Below the pieces are notes generated by a model that saw only the letters and a program-made list of their open reading frames with translations, was not told the origin of the DNA and searched no databases. A program made the translations under genes and the position numbers. A DNA stretch of 64,000 nt, taken from contig JABWCF010000011.1 in the NCBI GenBank assembly GCA_013359255.1, positions 62,001 through 126,000 on the forward strand, written 5' to 3'. This stretch comes from Flavobacteriales bacterium (GTDB lineage: Bacteria; Bacteroidota; Bacteroidia; Flavobacteriales_E; Vicingaceae). Below, piece by piece: positions 52,247-62,000 of the stretch (position 1 is its first letter; each line of letters starts with the position of its first letter).

Positions 52247-52732
52247 ATGTTTTTCGAAAAATTTCCAATCTCCTCTCGCGTTTGGGTTTATCAATGTAAC
52301 AAAGAATTAACGCCAGAACAAACCCACGAAATAAACGAAGCCTTTAAGATTTTTCTTTCCGGTTGGGAATCACATGGCCAACACATACGAGGGGAAGGAA
52401 AGGTGTTTTACAATCGCTTTATAGTCATTATTGCCGATGATTCTGACGACCGCTTATGTGGAAGTGCAATGGATAGTTCGGTTCGGTTTATTAAATCCAT
52501 CGAAGAAGCATTTAATATTTTGCTAATGGACAGAATGAAAACTGCATACAGAACGAGTGAAGGCATTCAGGTAGTACACATGAATGACATACCTGCTCTC
52601 TTTAGTAAGGGAGAGATAACCGAAAATACCATCGTATTTAATAATACCATTACAAGCAAAAAAGAATTTTTAGAAAATTGGGAAATACCTATCAAACAAA
52701 GTTGGCACGCTAACTTGTTGCAACTGGCCTAG
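52247..52732 (+). CDS. Small conserved Bacteroidota protein (often misnamed ABC transporter ATPase)
   Basis: The 161-residue protein shows FPISSRVWVYQCNKELTPEQ, FLSGWESHGQHIRGEGKVFY, RFIVIIADDSDDRLCGSAMD, FNILLMDRMKTAYRT and TIVFNNTITSKKEFLENWEIP. I recall homologues annotated as an ABC transporter ATPase. No Walker A, Walker B or signature motif is present, so that name has no support in the sequence. It follows the Fe-S pair after 12 bases and appears to be the last gene of the amidase-mlaD operon. It looks soluble and cytosolic. The function is unknown; its place suggests a partner of the Hdr-like module. Confidence 0.75.
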   Translation: MFFEKFPISSRVWVYQCNKELTPEQTHEINEAFKIFLSGWESHGQHIRGEGKVFYNRFIVIIADDSDDRLCGSAMDSSVRFIKSIEEAFNILLMDRMKTAYRTSEGIQVVHMNDIPALFSKGEITENTIVFNNTITSKKEFLENWEIPIKQSWHANLLQLA

Positions 52733-52737
52733 TCTTG

Positions 52738-53454
52738 CTATTTTTCTTTTTTAGGAAAAATTCCTCGGTATAAATCACCCAAAAATATTTTTAACTTAAA
52801 TACAAAGATGGGGGCATCAAAAGCTTTTTTTACCTGTTTATCTTTTGTAAGCATAGAACGGTAACCTACACCTGTTCCAATGCCCAACCAAGGAAAAAAT
52901 TTATAATGCCCGGCCACCGATATTTCGGTAACTAAAAAACCAAAGCGAACCACTTCTACACGCTTAGAGGTAACAGGGTTTGTATAATCAATGGTTGCAG
53001 TTCCTGCTCCAAGTTGCAGTGGCATACTTATTTCCCATTTTTTTTTTGAAATAAAAATATGATCAAGAAATAGGGTAGTATAACTATAATGAGTAAGGTA
53101 ATTTAGGGTATCTAGTACAGGTACTAAAACCGTATCAAATCCATTGAATACTGGAGTAGAGTCTACAATGGTAGGTACATCTTTAATAATAATAGGATTT
53201 TTTACACTGTAAATTCCAAGTCCTACTCGGTCTTTACCTCTATATTCAATTCCTATTTTAATACCATTAAAACGAGTGCGGGTATCTAAAACCCAAGAAA
53301 TTCTTGAATCGAATCCGAAGATAAATTTATACTCTTTAATTTTAGGTTCCTCTTTTTTGGCAGAATCAGCATGGTTCTGAGATTTTATTTCTGAGAAAAA
53401 AAAACAACATAAAATAAATAAAAGAGATAGAGGGTATTTTGTATTTAAATACAT
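52738..53454 (-). CDS. Secreted or outer-membrane protein of unknown function
   Basis: The 238-residue protein has a signal peptide (LLFILCCFFFSEIKSQ, ~26). The mature part has alternating strands: EYKFIFGFDSRISWVLDTRT, GIKIGIEYRGKDRVGLGIYS, WEISMPLQLGAGTATIDY and FLVTEISVAGHYKFFPWLGIG. A small outer-membrane beta-barrel is likely. The C-terminus is basic (DLYRGIFPKKEK) and lacks a T9SS tail. It sits 7 bases after prmC in the same direction, so it is probably cotranscribed with it. I do not recognise a named family. Confidence 0.65.
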   Translation of the reverse strand: MYLNTKYPLSLLFILCCFFFSEIKSQNHADSAKKEEPKIKEYKFIFGFDSRISWVLDTRTRFNGIKIGIEYRGKDRVGLGIYSVKNPIIIKDVPTIVDSTPVFNGFDTVLVPVLDTLNYLTHYSYTTLFLDHIFISKKKWEISMPLQLGAGTATIDYTNPVTSKRVEVVRFGFLVTEISVAGHYKFFPWLGIGTGVGYRSMLTKDKQVKKAFDAPIFVFKLKIFLGDLYRGIFPKKEK

Positions 53455-53461
53455 CTCTACT

Positions 53462-54322
53462 TTAGAATTTGGTAGCTTTTATCATTCTCGATTTTCCGCT
53501 CATATCCTTTTTTATTTCTATTTCTTTAAAGTTGTTTTTACTCAGCAAATCCTCCACCTTTTTAATAAAAATTGTATTACATTCAAAAAAAATAAATCCG
53601 TTTGAGTGTAAACATTTAAGGGCAAAACGAATAATGGCTTTATAAAACTGAAGGGGGTCATTATTGTTTACAAATAATGCTAAATGTGGCTCGTAAAGCA
53701 ACACCTGTTCGTCCATTAAGTTCTCTTCTTCATGTGTAATATAGGGTGGGTTACTTACAATAATATCGAATGTTTCTTTAAGAGTTTCGGATAATACATC
53801 TTTTTTAAAAAAAGAAATATCGCATAGGTTCAGTTGTGCATTTTGTTTAGCAAGAGAAAGAGCCTCTTCAGAAATATCTATTCCGGTAACCCAACTATTG
53901 GGTAGTGCTTTTTTTAATGCAATAGCAATACATCCGCTTCCTGTGCCAATATCGAGTATTGAATAAGGTTTATTTTTATTGCAAGAATGAATAAGCCATT
54001 CGCAAAGTTCTTCTGTTTCGGGACGTGGAATTAAAACCGATTTATTTACCAAAAAGGATAGTCCGTAAAATTCGGTTTTTCCAAATATGTAGGCGAGAGG
54101 TGTTTTTCTTTTTAAATGTTTTACTACCTCTATTAATCGCAATATTTCCGATTCACTGAAACGTTTATCATATTCAGTTATCAGTTGTGCAGAGTTTAAT
54201 TGATACAATTCCATAAAAATCCATCGTTTCATTGCTTCCACTTCTTGCCTAGAATAGAGTGGCAATAACTGCTCATTACAATAGCTGAGCATAGAAACTA
54301 AACGATTTGAGGAAATTTTCAT
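53462..54322 (-). CDS. prmC: Peptide chain release factor N5-glutamine methyltransferase
   Basis: Cytosolic SAM-dependent enzyme that methylates the Gln of the GGQ motif in RF1 and RF2. The 286-residue protein has the helical N-terminal domain, then the Rossmann methyltransferase domain: LIPRPETEELCEWLI, ILDIGTGSGCIAIALKKAL (SAM loop), VTGIDISEEALSLAKQNA, and the catalytic NPPY in DIIVSNPPYITHEEE near residue 190. Length and layout are normal, so it is not a protein L3 methyltransferase, although PrmB is closely related. It diverges from ribD with a 64-base gap and precedes the uncharacterised secreted protein. Confidence 0.94.
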   Translation of the reverse strand: MKISSNRLVSMLSYCNEQLLPLYSRQEVEAMKRWIFMELYQLNSAQLITEYDKRFSESEILRLIEVVKHLKRKTPLAYIFGKTEFYGLSFLVNKSVLIPRPETEELCEWLIHSCNKNKPYSILDIGTGSGCIAIALKKALPNSWVTGIDISEEALSLAKQNAQLNLCDISFFKKDVLSETLKETFDIIVSNPPYITHEEENLMDEQVLLYEPHLALFVNNNDPLQFYKAIIRFALKCLHSNGFIFFECNTIFIKKVEDLLSKNNFKEIEIKKDMSGKSRMIKATKF

Positions 54323-54354
54323 ATAAACTTAGCAAAACGTAAAGCTAACCATAC

Positions 54355-54382
54355 TTGGTTAATTTGAAAAAAATTACTTTTG
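54355..54382 (+). promoter_or_regulatory. Putative promoter of ribD (TTG-N17-TACTTTTG)
   Basis: TTG (54355-54357) and TACTTTTG (54375-54382) are 17 bases apart; the -7 box ends 4 bases before the ribD ATG, so the mRNA would be nearly leaderless. No FMN riboswitch can fit in this gap. Confidence 0.45.
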
Positions 54383-54386
54383 GAAA

Positions 54387-55424
54387 ATGCAGCACGAAAT
54401 TTATATGAGGAGATGCCTTCAGTTGGCTGCCAATGGTTTAGGTAATGTAGCTCCAAACCCTATGGTGGGTTGTGTTATTGTTTACGAAGGTAAAATTATT
54501 GGCGAAGGATATCATCAAGTTTTTGGTGGGCACCATGCTGAAGTGAATGCCATTGCTTCGGTAAAAGATAAAAGCATTTTAAACCATGCGGTATTGTACG
54601 TAAATCTTGAACCTTGTAACCATTACGGAAAAACCCCTCCTTGTACCAATCTAATCATTCAGCAAAAAATAAAGCGTGTGGTAGTAGGCTGTTTAGATCC
54701 TTTTAAAGAAGTGCGAGGAGCAGGAATTGAAAAATTAAAAATGGCTGGAGCAGAGGTAATAGTAGGAATTCTAGAAGAAGAATGTAAAGAACTAAACAAG
54801 CGTTTTTTTATACAGCATTTAAAGAACAGACCCTACATTATTTTAAAGTGGGCTCAAACGCTCGATGGTTTTATAGATAGAGATAGAAGAGGAAATGTAT
54901 TAGAAGATAATTGGATAAGTAATAAAACAGCAACACAATTAGTTCATAAATGGCGAAGTGAAGAGCAGGCAATTTTAGTGGGCACCAACACGGTTCTTAA
55001 TGATAATCCTTTATTAACAACCCGAGAGTGGCCAGGAAAATCACCGCTACGAATTATAATAGACAAGGAAAATAAATTACCCTATTCATTACGTGTTTTT
55101 AATTCCGAAGCCTCAACCATTATTCTTAATGAGAATACAAATAATAAAAAAGAAAATATAGAGTTTGTAGCCATAGATTTTAAAAACTTTTTTTCGTCTT
55201 TCGCAAACGAAATGCGTAAAAGAAATATTCAATCAGTAATTGTAGAAGGTGGCAAAAATACCCTCAGTAAATTTTTAGCTAATTATTACTGGGACGAAGC
55301 GAGAGTGATTATCGGAAACAAAACATTTGGTAAAGGCTTATCGGCCCCTATTATTGAAAATGAACCGATAAGTAAAGAAGCCATTTTAGATAATATTCTC
55401 CTTACTTACAAAAATAAATCATAG
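54387..55424 (+). CDS. ribD: Bifunctional riboflavin biosynthesis protein RibD
   Basis: Two-domain cytosolic enzyme of riboflavin synthesis: the N-terminal part deaminates the pyrimidine intermediate and the C-terminal part reduces its ribose. The 345-residue protein opens with MRRCLQLAANGLGNVAPNPM. Zinc ligands are in GGHHAEVNAIASV and NLEPCNHYGKTPPCTN. The reductase part begins near 148 (YIILKWAQTLDGFID) and has ILVGTNTVLNDNPLLTTR and SVIVEGGKNTLSKFLAN. Length is slightly short for the family but complete. It is followed 1 base later by a DMT transporter gene. No riboswitch precedes it. Confidence 0.95.
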   Translation: MQHEIYMRRCLQLAANGLGNVAPNPMVGCVIVYEGKIIGEGYHQVFGGHHAEVNAIASVKDKSILNHAVLYVNLEPCNHYGKTPPCTNLIIQQKIKRVVVGCLDPFKEVRGAGIEKLKMAGAEVIVGILEEECKELNKRFFIQHLKNRPYIILKWAQTLDGFIDRDRRGNVLEDNWISNKTATQLVHKWRSEEQAILVGTNTVLNDNPLLTTREWPGKSPLRIIIDKENKLPYSLRVFNSEASTIILNENTNNKKENIEFVAIDFKNFFSSFANEMRKRNIQSVIVEGGKNTLSKFLANYYWDEARVIIGNKTFGKGLSAPIIENEPISKEAILDNILLTYKNKS

Positions 55425-55425
55425 C

Positions 55426-56304
55426 ATGATTTACATTTTGCTTAGTATTTTTTGTTCTTCCTGCTTGTTTCTATTTTTTAAATTTTTTGAAACACAAAAA
55501 ATAGATACCTTTCAGGCTATAGTAGTGAACTATCTCGTAGCCTCTATATTTGGATTTCTAAGGGCAGAAAGCATTTCAGAAAATATAGTGAATCAAAATT
55601 GGTTTACTCATGCATTAATTATTGGTGTATTATTTATTTTCATGTTTTATGCCATTGCCTATACATCTCAAAAAATTGGACCATCGGTAGCATCGGTAGC
55701 AAATAAACTAAGTGTGGTTATACCGGTGTTTTTTGCTGTAGTTTTGTATAATGATTCAGTTTCTTTTCTTAAAATGGCAGGTATAGCACTAGCCTTATTA
55801 GGGGTGTATTTTGCTACTCAGAAAAATAGCAATCAAATTCAAATAAAAAAATGGCAAGGAATAATTTTAGTTGCTTTTCTTTTTGTTGGAAACGGCTTCT
55901 TAGACTCATATCTAAACTTTATAGAAAAGAACTACTTGAGTGAAAGCAATGCTCTCAGCTTTACTCCTTTAATTTTTAGTGCAGCTTTTTGTGTTGGTAT
56001 TACCATATTATTTTATAAAATGGTTTTTCTAAAAAATAATTTATCAGCAAAGTCAATAATATATGGGTTTTTCCTTGGAATATTAAATTATGGCTCTATT
56101 ATTTTTCTCATAAAATCCCTACAACTTCCTAATGTAGAGAGCTCCGTTGTATTTCCTCTAAATAATATAGGAATAGTTGTGGCTACCTCTGTTTCTTCTT
56201 TTTTTATCTTCAAAGAAAAGATGAGTAAAAAAAATGTATTAGGTATTTTCTTATCGGCTGTAGCCATATTGCTAATAACTTTTTCTGAAGTGTACAATAA
56301 CTAA
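55426..56304 (+). CDS. EamA/DMT superfamily transporter
   Basis: The 292-residue protein has about ten hydrophobic segments, as in the EamA-type drug/metabolite transporters. Visible pieces are FQAIVVNYLVASIFGFL, GPSVASVANKLSVVIPVFFA, FLKMAGIALALLGVYFA and ESSVVFPLNNIGIVVATSVS (second half), then VLGIFLSAVAILLITFS at the end. The two-fold repeat with a Lys/Pro-rich hinge near residue 140 fits the family. Being 1 base after ribD suggests cotranscription and perhaps riboflavin or flavin-related transport, but DMT substrates cannot be read from sequence. No other partner is seen; recG begins 79 bases later. Confidence 0.85.
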   Translation: MIYILLSIFCSSCLFLFFKFFETQKIDTFQAIVVNYLVASIFGFLRAESISENIVNQNWFTHALIIGVLFIFMFYAIAYTSQKIGPSVASVANKLSVVIPVFFAVVLYNDSVSFLKMAGIALALLGVYFATQKNSNQIQIKKWQGIILVAFLFVGNGFLDSYLNFIEKNYLSESNALSFTPLIFSAAFCVGITILFYKMVFLKNNLSAKSIIYGFFLGILNYGSIIFLIKSLQLPNVESSVVFPLNNIGIVVATSVSSFFIFKEKMSKKNVLGIFLSAVAILLITFSEVYNN

Positions 56305-56383
56305 GCAATTGTTGATAAAATAAGTTGTAAATCAAGCCGCGTGTGATAATAAAATTTTAGTTTGTACTAATTTAGAACTTGTA

Positions 56384-58489
56384 ATGAGTAACCATTTCTT
56401 AGACACACCCATAGAGTTCTTAAAGGGCGTAGGGCCTAACCGCAGCGAAGTGTTAAAAAAAGAACTGAAAATTTTCACTTTCCGCGATTTACTTTTTCAT
56501 TTCCCTTTTCGCTACGAAGACCGTACAAAAATTTATAAAATCAAAGAAATAGTTTCAGAGCAGTACCACATACAATTAATAGGAAAAATTGAAAAATTCG
56601 ATACGATAGGAATTGGAAATGCAAAACGTATCTCAGCTATTTTTAGTGATGATACAGGTAAAATAGAACTAGTTTGGTTTAAGGGATTAAAGTGGATAAA
56701 GAATTCAATAAAAACAGGAGAACCTTATATCATTTATGGAAAACCCTCTTTGTTTCAAAAATATTTTAACATAGTGCACCCCGAAATGGAAGAACTGAAG
56801 GAAGATACGTTAAGAAATTTATCGGGCTTCCAATCGGTATATTCTACTACCGAAAAATTGATTGCAAAGGGATTTACCTCCCGAGGGATATTTAAACTTC
56901 AAAGAACGCTTTGTTTGCAGCTTCAAGGAAAGGTGCAGGAATATTTGCCTGCTCAAATCTTAAAAAGCCTTCAATTGGTTTCGTTAGAACAAGCTCTCAT
57001 CAATATTCATATACCTCATTCAAATGATGAATTGATGAAAGCACGCCTTAGGTTAAAATTTGACGAACTGTTTTTACTTCAGTTAAAAATTCTTAAAGAA
57101 AAAGGTTTAAAAAATGAATTTGTAAAAGGCTTTATATTTACAAGAATAGGAGAATATTTTAATACATTTTACAATCAGTTTTTACCTTTCGAACTTACAA
57201 ATGCTCAAAAACGAGTGTTAAAAGAAATTAGAAAGGATACAGCTACCGGAAAGCAAATGAATCGGTTGTTACAAGGTGATGTAGGAAGCGGGAAAACGAT
57301 GGTGGCTTTTATGAGTATACTTATGGCACTTGATAATGGCTTCCAAGCTTGCTTTATGGCCCCTACCGAAATACTTGCATCACAACATTTCGAAACTATT
57401 AAACAGTTGGCAGCCCCACTCAATATTTCTGTAGCCTTGCTTACCGGATCTACTAAAAAATCAGAAAGGAATATCTTGCTAAACGATTTAGCTGAGGGAA
57501 ATTTGCAAGTAATAATTGGAACCCATGCCCTTATTGAAGATACTGTGGTATTTAAAAATTTAGGTTTAGTAATTGTAGATGAACAACACCGCTTTGGGGT
57601 GGAACAGCGAGCCCGACTTTGGAAAAAAAATACGTCAGCCCCTCATATATTAGTAATGACGGCAACTCCTATTCCTCGTACACTGGCGATGACATTTTAT
57701 GGCGATTTAGATGTTTCCATAATAGACGAGTTACCTCCGGGAAGAAAAGAAATTAAAACACAACATTTTTACGAATCAGCCCGCCTTAAGGTGTTTGGTT
57801 TTATAGAGCAACAAGTAAAGTTAGGTAGGCAAATTTATGTTGTATATCCATTAATAGACGAGTCGGAAAAAATGGATATACAACATTTAATGAAAGGATA
57901 CGACACCTTATTAGTACGTTTTCCTCCTCCAAATTTTCTTATTAGCATTGTTCATGGAAAATTAAAACCTATCGATAAGGAATATCAGATGCAGCTTTTT
58001 GTAACAGGTAAGTCGCAAATAATGGTAGCTACCACTGTTATTGAAGTAGGAGTGAATGTGCCCAATGCCAGTGTAATGATTATTGAAAATGCCGAACGCT
58101 TTGGGCTTTCACAACTGCATCAGTTACGCGGAAGAGTTGGGCGAGGGGCAGAACAATCCTATTGTATTTTACTTACAGGAAACAAGCTAACCACAGAAGC
58201 AAAACTAAGAATAGAAACAATGACAAGAACAAATGATGGTTTTGAGATTGCTGATGTAGATTTAAAATTAAGAGGTCCTGGAGATATTCAAGGTACACAG
58301 CAAAGCGGATTAATGAATTTTAAAATAGCAGACCTCACTAAAGATGCTACAATTCTAAATATGGCAAGAAATACGGCACAAGATTTGTTGAAAAGCGACA
58401 GTGATTTAAATCAAACAGAGCATTTAGAATTAAAGAAACAGTTGCTTAAAATATATAAAGAAACAAATGATTGGTCTAGAATATCATAA
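56384..58489 (+). CDS. recG: ATP-dependent DNA helicase RecG
   Basis: Motor that regresses stalled replication forks and branch-migrates Holliday junctions. The 701-residue protein has the N-terminal wedge (FLKGVGPNRSEVLKKELK, then an OB-fold ~60-150). Helicase motifs are LLQGDVGSGKTMVAFM (Walker A, ~300-307), MAPTEILASQHF, IGTHALIEDTV, IVDEQHRFGVEQR (DEQH, ~399), MTATPIPRTLAMTFYGDLDV, ATTVIEVGVNVPNA and QLHQLRGRVGRG. The RecG-specific tail follows: LRGPGDIQGTQQSG. Length is typical. It starts at an ATG with 79 bases of AT-rich upstream DNA, and a small secreted-protein gene follows 29 bases later. Confidence 0.96.
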   Translation: MSNHFLDTPIEFLKGVGPNRSEVLKKELKIFTFRDLLFHFPFRYEDRTKIYKIKEIVSEQYHIQLIGKIEKFDTIGIGNAKRISAIFSDDTGKIELVWFKGLKWIKNSIKTGEPYIIYGKPSLFQKYFNIVHPEMEELKEDTLRNLSGFQSVYSTTEKLIAKGFTSRGIFKLQRTLCLQLQGKVQEYLPAQILKSLQLVSLEQALINIHIPHSNDELMKARLRLKFDELFLLQLKILKEKGLKNEFVKGFIFTRIGEYFNTFYNQFLPFELTNAQKRVLKEIRKDTATGKQMNRLLQGDVGSGKTMVAFMSILMALDNGFQACFMAPTEILASQHFETIKQLAAPLNISVALLTGSTKKSERNILLNDLAEGNLQVIIGTHALIEDTVVFKNLGLVIVDEQHRFGVEQRARLWKKNTSAPHILVMTATPIPRTLAMTFYGDLDVSIIDELPPGRKEIKTQHFYESARLKVFGFIEQQVKLGRQIYVVYPLIDESEKMDIQHLMKGYDTLLVRFPPPNFLISIVHGKLKPIDKEYQMQLFVTGKSQIMVATTVIEVGVNVPNASVMIIENAERFGLSQLHQLRGRVGRGAEQSYCILLTGNKLTTEAKLRIETMTRTNDGFEIADVDLKLRGPGDIQGTQQSGLMNFKIADLTKDATILNMARNTAQDLLKSDSDLNQTEHLELKKQLLKIYKETNDWSRIS

Positions 58490-58518
58490 ATGTATAATTT
58501 TACAAAAAAAATAATTTC

Positions 58519-59082
58519 ATGAAACAAGCATTTTTACCCCTATTGATTTTGTTGAGTACAATAAGTTTTTCCTCTGCACAAGAAAATACAGAAAAACAAG
58601 AAAGAAAAATAGTAAAAGGCAATATCCCTATTGCTCAAGCGAAAAATAACGAAGCCTATATTTCTAATATGTCGGAAGATATTGGTTCCTTAAAATATGA
58701 CTCGTATAATAAAAACTCCGGCACCTATTTTTACAATGGTACGCTTCCTGTTCATTATTACGATAAAAAAGGAGTAGGAGGTACCGGATTCAAGTTGGGA
58801 AATGATGGCACCATTAATAATAAGGAGGAATCAGAGGTTTCTGCCGGATATGTAATGTATTCACTTAAACTAAATGTATCTAAAGGCAACATTGTATATA
58901 CCTTTTCAAATTTTATACATCATGGAAACGGGCTAATTGGAAACGGTGGCCCGTTAGAGGGTTATCCGGAATGCGGAAGCGAAAAGATTGGAGGTATTCC
59001 CAACTGGGATTTGTATAAAAAACAAACCGATGGTGAAGTGCAAAAACTAATAAAACGTATGGAGAGGTATTTTGGAGAATAA
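58519..59082 (+). CDS. Secreted protein of unknown function (DUF4468-like in style)
   Basis: The 187-residue protein has a signal peptide (to SFSSAQ, ~20). The mature part is polar: NEAYISNMSEDIGSLKYDSY, GTYFYNGTLPVHYYDKKG, SAGYVMYSLKLNVSKGNIVY, TFSNFIHHGNGL and LIKRMERYFGE. The strand-helix pattern with a final amphipathic helix resembles the DUF4468 (TBP-like fold) proteins common in Bacteroidota, but I hold that comparison loosely. It ends 1 base from the convergent sensor gene. The function is unknown. Confidence 0.65.
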   Translation: MKQAFLPLLILLSTISFSSAQENTEKQERKIVKGNIPIAQAKNNEAYISNMSEDIGSLKYDSYNKNSGTYFYNGTLPVHYYDKKGVGGTGFKLGNDGTINNKEESEVSAGYVMYSLKLNVSKGNIVYTFSNFIHHGNGLIGNGGPLEGYPECGSEKIGGIPNWDLYKKQTDGEVQKLIKRMERYFGE

Positions 59083-59083
59083 G

Positions 59084-62000
59084 CTAAATTTTTACTCCCA
59101 TAACACAAATATCGTCAACTTGGCTGTGTGAGGTGTTTTTCCAGTTTTCGAGTACTTTAATAAGTTCTTTCTCCTGTTCTTCCATATTCATGAGTTGAAT
59201 AGATAAGATTAATTTTTTAAGTTGTATGTACATAAACTTTTTACCTTTTGGTCCACCAAACTGGTCGGCATATCCATCTGTAAAAAGATAAAACGAGTCA
59301 TTTTTTTGAACTTTTATAGAATGGGTGGCAAACTTTTGTTTTCGTTCCGTTCCGCCAATAGGTTGTTTATTGGCTTTAATTTCATAAAAGGAAAACGATT
59401 CGTTTTGTAGCAAAGGAGAAGCAACTTTATCATTAATGATTAAAGGGTTTTCATTTTTTCGTACAACATAGAGTGGGTTATTGGCCCCTGCATATTCTAC
59501 TAGTTTTTTATTTTTATAGTAGGTACATACCGAAATATCCATACCGTCTTGGGCTTTTGTTTCACTGTAAGCCTTGTGCAGAGCCATATTTAATTTTTCA
59601 TCCATGCGATCTAGTGCATAACCGGGGTTAGCTATGTTTTCATCGCGAATTACTTGATTTAATATACTAGTGCCTAGCATACTCATAAAAGCTCCCGGAA
59701 CGCCATGTCCTGTGCAATCTGCAACCACAATAATTGATTTCTCCTCATCTTCTGTAAACCAATAAAAATCACCACTCACAATATCTCTTGGTTTAAAGAG
59801 AATAAATGAATCTGAAAAGTATGATTTCAGCGATTTGTTCATGGGTAAAATAGCTTCCTGAATTCTTTTTGCATAAATGATGCTGTCTGTAATGTCTTGA
59901 TTTTTTTCTTCAATGATTTCCTTTTGTTTCGTAATCTGCCTGTTCGCTGCTCTTATTTTAATATACGATAAAATACCGGCTAAAACAATTCCGCTGCAAA
60001 TGGTGTAGAACCACCAAGTTTGCCAAAATGGGGGTTTAATAGTAAACTTAAACGATACGGGTTCTTTATTCCAAATATCATCACCATTGTTTGCAAATAA
60101 TAAAAATTCATAATGGCCAGGAGGTAGGTTAGAGTATGCTATTTCTGTTTTATTTATGGCCATTTGCCAATCTTTATCTAAACCTACTAATTTATATTTA
60201 TAAGCAACTTGTTCCGGTTTAGTGTGGCTAACGGCAATGAATTCTATGGTAATGTAATTTTTATCGTAGGTTAAATTGGGATTAAAAGGTATATTATTAT
60301 TGCTGATAGAATCGGTATAATCTCTCCAATTTATATCTTGAGAAAAAACTTTTACCTTGGTAATTCTCGTTAAAGGTTCTTTTGTATTTGGTTTATCAAG
60401 CGAGGGATTATAGATAACCAAACCTTTTAAGGTGCCAATATAAATATTATCATTTTGGTCAATGCAAATAGAGTTTGGTAAACATTGTTGGCCGGCAAAG
60501 CCGTCATCATTTTTATAATTTTTTATAATGAAAGAGTTTTTATTAAAACTGATTACATCTATTCCGTATTGATGTCCTGCCCAAATATTTCCTTTGCTAT
60601 CAGCAATTAATGAATAAATTACGTTAGAAGCCAATCCCTCTTTTTCTGAAATATTTGTAAATTTTCCATTCGAGTATTTGTAAACTCCATAGTTGGAACT
60701 TAACCAGATGGTACTGTCTTTGGTTTGAACAATAGAACGAACCCGACCTTTTTTGATTCCTTCTTTCTCTGAGAATTGGTAAATGGAAGAACCATCGTAA
60801 AGATATACCCCATTGTCGGTAGCTAGCCAATAACGGTTGTTCAAATCCTGGTAAATTTGAAAAATATCCGTTTGAGGAATAATCTGAGGTTGGAAGGGTA
60901 TTACATTGCCATTTTCTAGTTTAGACAATCCGTTTTTGCTACATATCCAAATAACCCCATCTCTGTCTTTATAAATATGGTAAATCATTTGATAAGATTT
61001 TCCTCCCATTGTTGGAATTTGAGTAAAGTTTCTCTTTTCTAAATTAAAGAAGTACAAACCCTCGGCATCAGTACCAACAATATAATGATTGCTGTCTATT
61101 TCAAACGCATAATTTATGTCTTGAACCTTATTTTCTAATCGGTTACTTTTTTCATTATAAATCTCAATTTTATTTTCTGACTTTATGATTAATCCAATGG
61201 CAGAACTTATCATTAATTTGCCTGTAGAAGTCTTATATACACTAGTTATTTCGTCAATATTTAATTGCTTTTTATTTAGTGAAACAAATCTTTCTGAACT
61301 CAATTTTGAAACCCCATTATTTTTTGATGCAAACCAAATATTCCCTTCTCGGTCTTTTAAAATTTTAAAGATATCATTATCAATAAGTCCGTTTTGGTTG
61401 GTTATATTGGTAAAAGTTTCTCCATTGTATTTGAATATACCTGAGTATGTGCCAAGCCAATAGGTATTATCATCTTTTATGGCACAGTAAACCGGAAAAT
61501 TCATTTTACTTTTATCAATAGTTTTGAATACAAATTCATTTTTTTCGTTCAACTCAAATACTCCCTTATTGGTAAAAGCCCATATTTTTCCATTTATCTC
61601 TCCTATAGAAAATACTAAATCTGATATTGTAGAATTGTTTGAATTGTATTGAATAGTTTCCTTCTTTGTGATTTTTGTGAGTCCGACACCCATTGTACAA
61701 ATCCAAATGTTTTTGTTTCCATCTTCGTAAAAATTAAAAATTCCTTTGTTTTCAAAAAGCATATTGTCTTCAAAAGGTTTAATACTTTCTTTTTCTAAAA
61801 AATATATTCCATTTCCTGCACCAATCCAGCATTTGTTGTTTGAATCGAAAAATATTTTAAAAACCCGATGATGCCCCAATCCGTTTGTGGTATCTAGTTT
61901 TATAATAGTATCGGGTTTAATGATACTGATGCCATTATTGGTTCCTACATATATATTACCATCGGGTCCCTTCTCAATACAGTACACAATATTGTCGGAC

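Noticed and set aside
54323-54386. FMN riboswitch before ribD
   Set aside because: Only 64 bases lie between prmC and ribD, too short for the aptamer, and none of its conserved loops are seen.
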